Positions 14,906-15,827 of a stretch of DNA of 15,827 bases are shown one piece after another. The DNA lies in assembly GCA_021850955.1 (NCBI GenBank), contig JAJZKH010000006.1:1-15827 (forward strand), read 5' to 3'. Below the pieces are notes generated by a model. The model worked only from the letters and a program-made list of their open reading frames with translations. It did not search any database and had not been told where the DNA came from. The stretch comes from Microcaldota archaeon (GTDB lineage Archaea > Micrarchaeota > Micrarchaeia > Micrarchaeales > CABMGC01). The position numbers and the translations under genes were made by a program. The first letter of the stretch is position 1. The number at the start of each line of letters is the position of its first letter.

Positions 14906-15730
14906 ATGGAAGCCGCTAAACTACACGGCGAAATAATCAAAGGCTATGCTGCTTCTACTCCTCATGAGTGGGAACGTCTGACATTGGGCAACGGCATAAT
15001 GGAGTATATAACCACAATCCATTACCTTGAAAAGTATCTTCCTAAAAATGGGGTTGTTGCTGACATAGGAAGCGGCCCTGGAAGATACTCTATTTGGCTT
15101 GCGCAGCATGGCTATGGGGTTGTAGCCGTCGATCCTGTTGAGAAGAACATAAAGTCGCTGAAGGCAAGGTTCGCAGCCAGGAAGCTAAAGAAAAGGCTCA
15201 AAGGCGCATACGTTGGCTTTGCGCAAAGCCTCGAAATGCTCGAAAGCAAAAGCTTCGATGCTGTCATATGCCTGGGCGGCCCTATGTCGCACATAATGGA
15301 AGAAAAGCAAAGGAAGAAAGCAGCTGCGGAACTTATAAGGATTGCAAAGCCTGGGGCTCCAATTTTCGTATCTGTAATGGGCAGGTTTACCATATTCGGA
15401 GGTACAGTAAGTACCTTCCAGACCGATCTTGACAGCAGGTATATTGACAAATGGGCTGAAACAGGGGACTATTTTGGCGGGTACGGGTTCCTCCCATTCC
15501 ACGGATTCAGACCTTACGAACTTGAAGGCCTGTTTGGCAATAAGGTTAATCTTCTGGCAAAGACAGCACTTGAAGGATTTGCATCTTATAGAGGCAGCTA
15601 TGTCAAAGAGCTAATGAAAAACAGGAGAAGGTGGAACAAGTGGCTAAGGATACACTTCAGCACGTGCGAAGAGCCGGAAACCATAGGCGTGAGCGAGCAC
15701 TACATGATAGTGGCAAGGGTAAAGCAGTAA
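14906..15730 (+). CDS. Class I SAM-dependent methyltransferase
   Basis: This 274-residue protein has a complete class I fold. Motif I is ADIGSGPGRYS (52-62), the acid binding the SAM ribose is Asp76 in VAVDP, and FDAVICLGGPMSHI (117-130) is the post-II/IV region. IAKPGAPIFVSVMGR (146-160) gives strand 5. An EWERL segment (21-25) and a long C-terminal cap with FHGF (198-201) suggest a small-molecule acceptor, as in UbiE/BioC-like proteins, but the substrate is unknown. It has about 53% G+C over two sampled 60-nt lines (15061-15180), against about 30% in the preceding gap, and strong codon-level contrast with the glycan genes. It therefore probably belongs to the host backbone rather than the island. 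There is no ribosome binding site, and a promoter at leaderless spacing is present. Confidence 0.88.
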   Translation: MEAAKLHGEIIKGYAASTPHEWERLTLGNGIMEYITTIHYLEKYLPKNGVVADIGSGPGRYSIWLAQHGYGVVAVDPVEKNIKSLKARFAARKLKKRLKGAYVGFAQSLEMLESKSFDAVICLGGPMSHIMEEKQRKKAAAELIRIAKPGAPIFVSVMGRFTIFGGTVSTFQTDLDSRYIDKWAETGDYFGGYGFLPFHGFRPYELEGLFGNKVNLLAKTALEGFASYRGSYVKELMKNRRRWNKWLRIHFSTCEEPETIGVSEHYMIVARVKQ

Positions 15731-15733
15731 ACT

Positions 15734-15810
15734 ATTGCCAAAACATCCAAATATTCAAAAAGCATACCTAAAGCCTTTGTTTTTGGGCTACTCCAGAGGT
15801 TTTTGGCAAT
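15734..15810. repeat. Inverted repeat downstream of the methyltransferase
   Basis: ATTGCCAAAA (15734-15743) and TTTTGGCAAT (15801-15810) are perfect 10-nt inverted arms separated by 57 nt. The loop contains a T-rich run (about 15777-15784). It starts just 3 nt after the stop codon. It could be an extended terminator structure, an end of a small mobile element, or coincidence. Confidence 0.3.
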
Positions 15811-15827
15811 GGCCTGCCTTCCGTTTC

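Noticed and set aside
14743..14940. 65-residue minus-strand ORF across the methyltransferase start
   Set aside because: It overlaps the promoter and first codons of a well-supported gene and has no domain or ribosome binding site.
1..15827. CRISPR array, tRNA or rRNA genes
   Set aside because: No regularly spaced repeats and no tRNA arm or rRNA-like sequence were found in the intergenic regions, including at the island borders.
15768..15827. 3' end of a minus-strand gene running off the right edge
   Set aside because: A frame open for 19 codons before a stop exists, but this is too short to support and shows no recognisable motif.

Overview
The window looks like archaeal chromosome carrying a cell-surface glycan (polysaccharide or glycoprotein-glycan) biosynthesis island. 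The archaeal reading rests on short AT-rich TATA-type promoters (TTTAAATAC-like) about 25-35 nt before starts, GGTG/GGTGAT-type ribosome binding sites, GTG and TTG starts, at least one apparently leaderless gene, and archaeal-type membrane glycosyltransferases. The flanks are close to half G+C while the interior is about 20-40% G+C. A small acidophilic or DPANN-type archaeon (Micrarchaeota-like) would fit, but that is only a guess from base composition and style.

Layout. 22-2349 (minus) is a large GT-C-type membrane glycosyltransferase whose C-terminal end has flank-like G+C and whose remainder is AT-rich. 2350-3033 is intergenic, with a probable degraded transposase C-terminus at about 2520-2693 and a promoter. 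3034-11444 (plus) is one tight nine-gene operon: a four-helix membrane protein of unknown function, two related GT2 glycosyltransferases, a Methyltransf_24/CmcI-like methyltransferase, a GT4 glycosyltransferase, a divergent GT-A-fold protein, a sugar C-methyltransferase, and two tandem paralogous extended SDRs (one RmlB-like 4,6-dehydratase and one with an altered active site). Then come two minus-strand genes, a GT2 (11693-12727) and a GT75/reversibly glycosylated polypeptide homologue (13135-14238). Between them a 55-codon plus-strand ORF has its own promoter and ribosome binding site. After a long AT-rich gap the composition returns to about 50% G+C with a leaderless SAM methyltransferase (14906-15730), which is probably core genome.

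How the genes may work together (inference). The 4,6-dehydratase would make a 4-keto-6-deoxy nucleotide sugar. The C-methyltransferase would add a branching methyl, and the second SDR would epimerise or reduce the product. The GT75 protein could supply a furanose-form UDP-sugar such as UDP-arabinofuranose. Four or five soluble or membrane-associated glycosyltransferases (GT2, GT2, GT4, GT-A-like, GT2) would assemble the glycan, and the CmcI-like enzyme could O-methylate it. The GT-C protein could add a sugar from a lipid-phosphate donor outside the membrane. No nucleotidyltransferase, flippase, polymerase or oligosaccharyltransferase is visible, so sugar activation and export must be encoded elsewhere.
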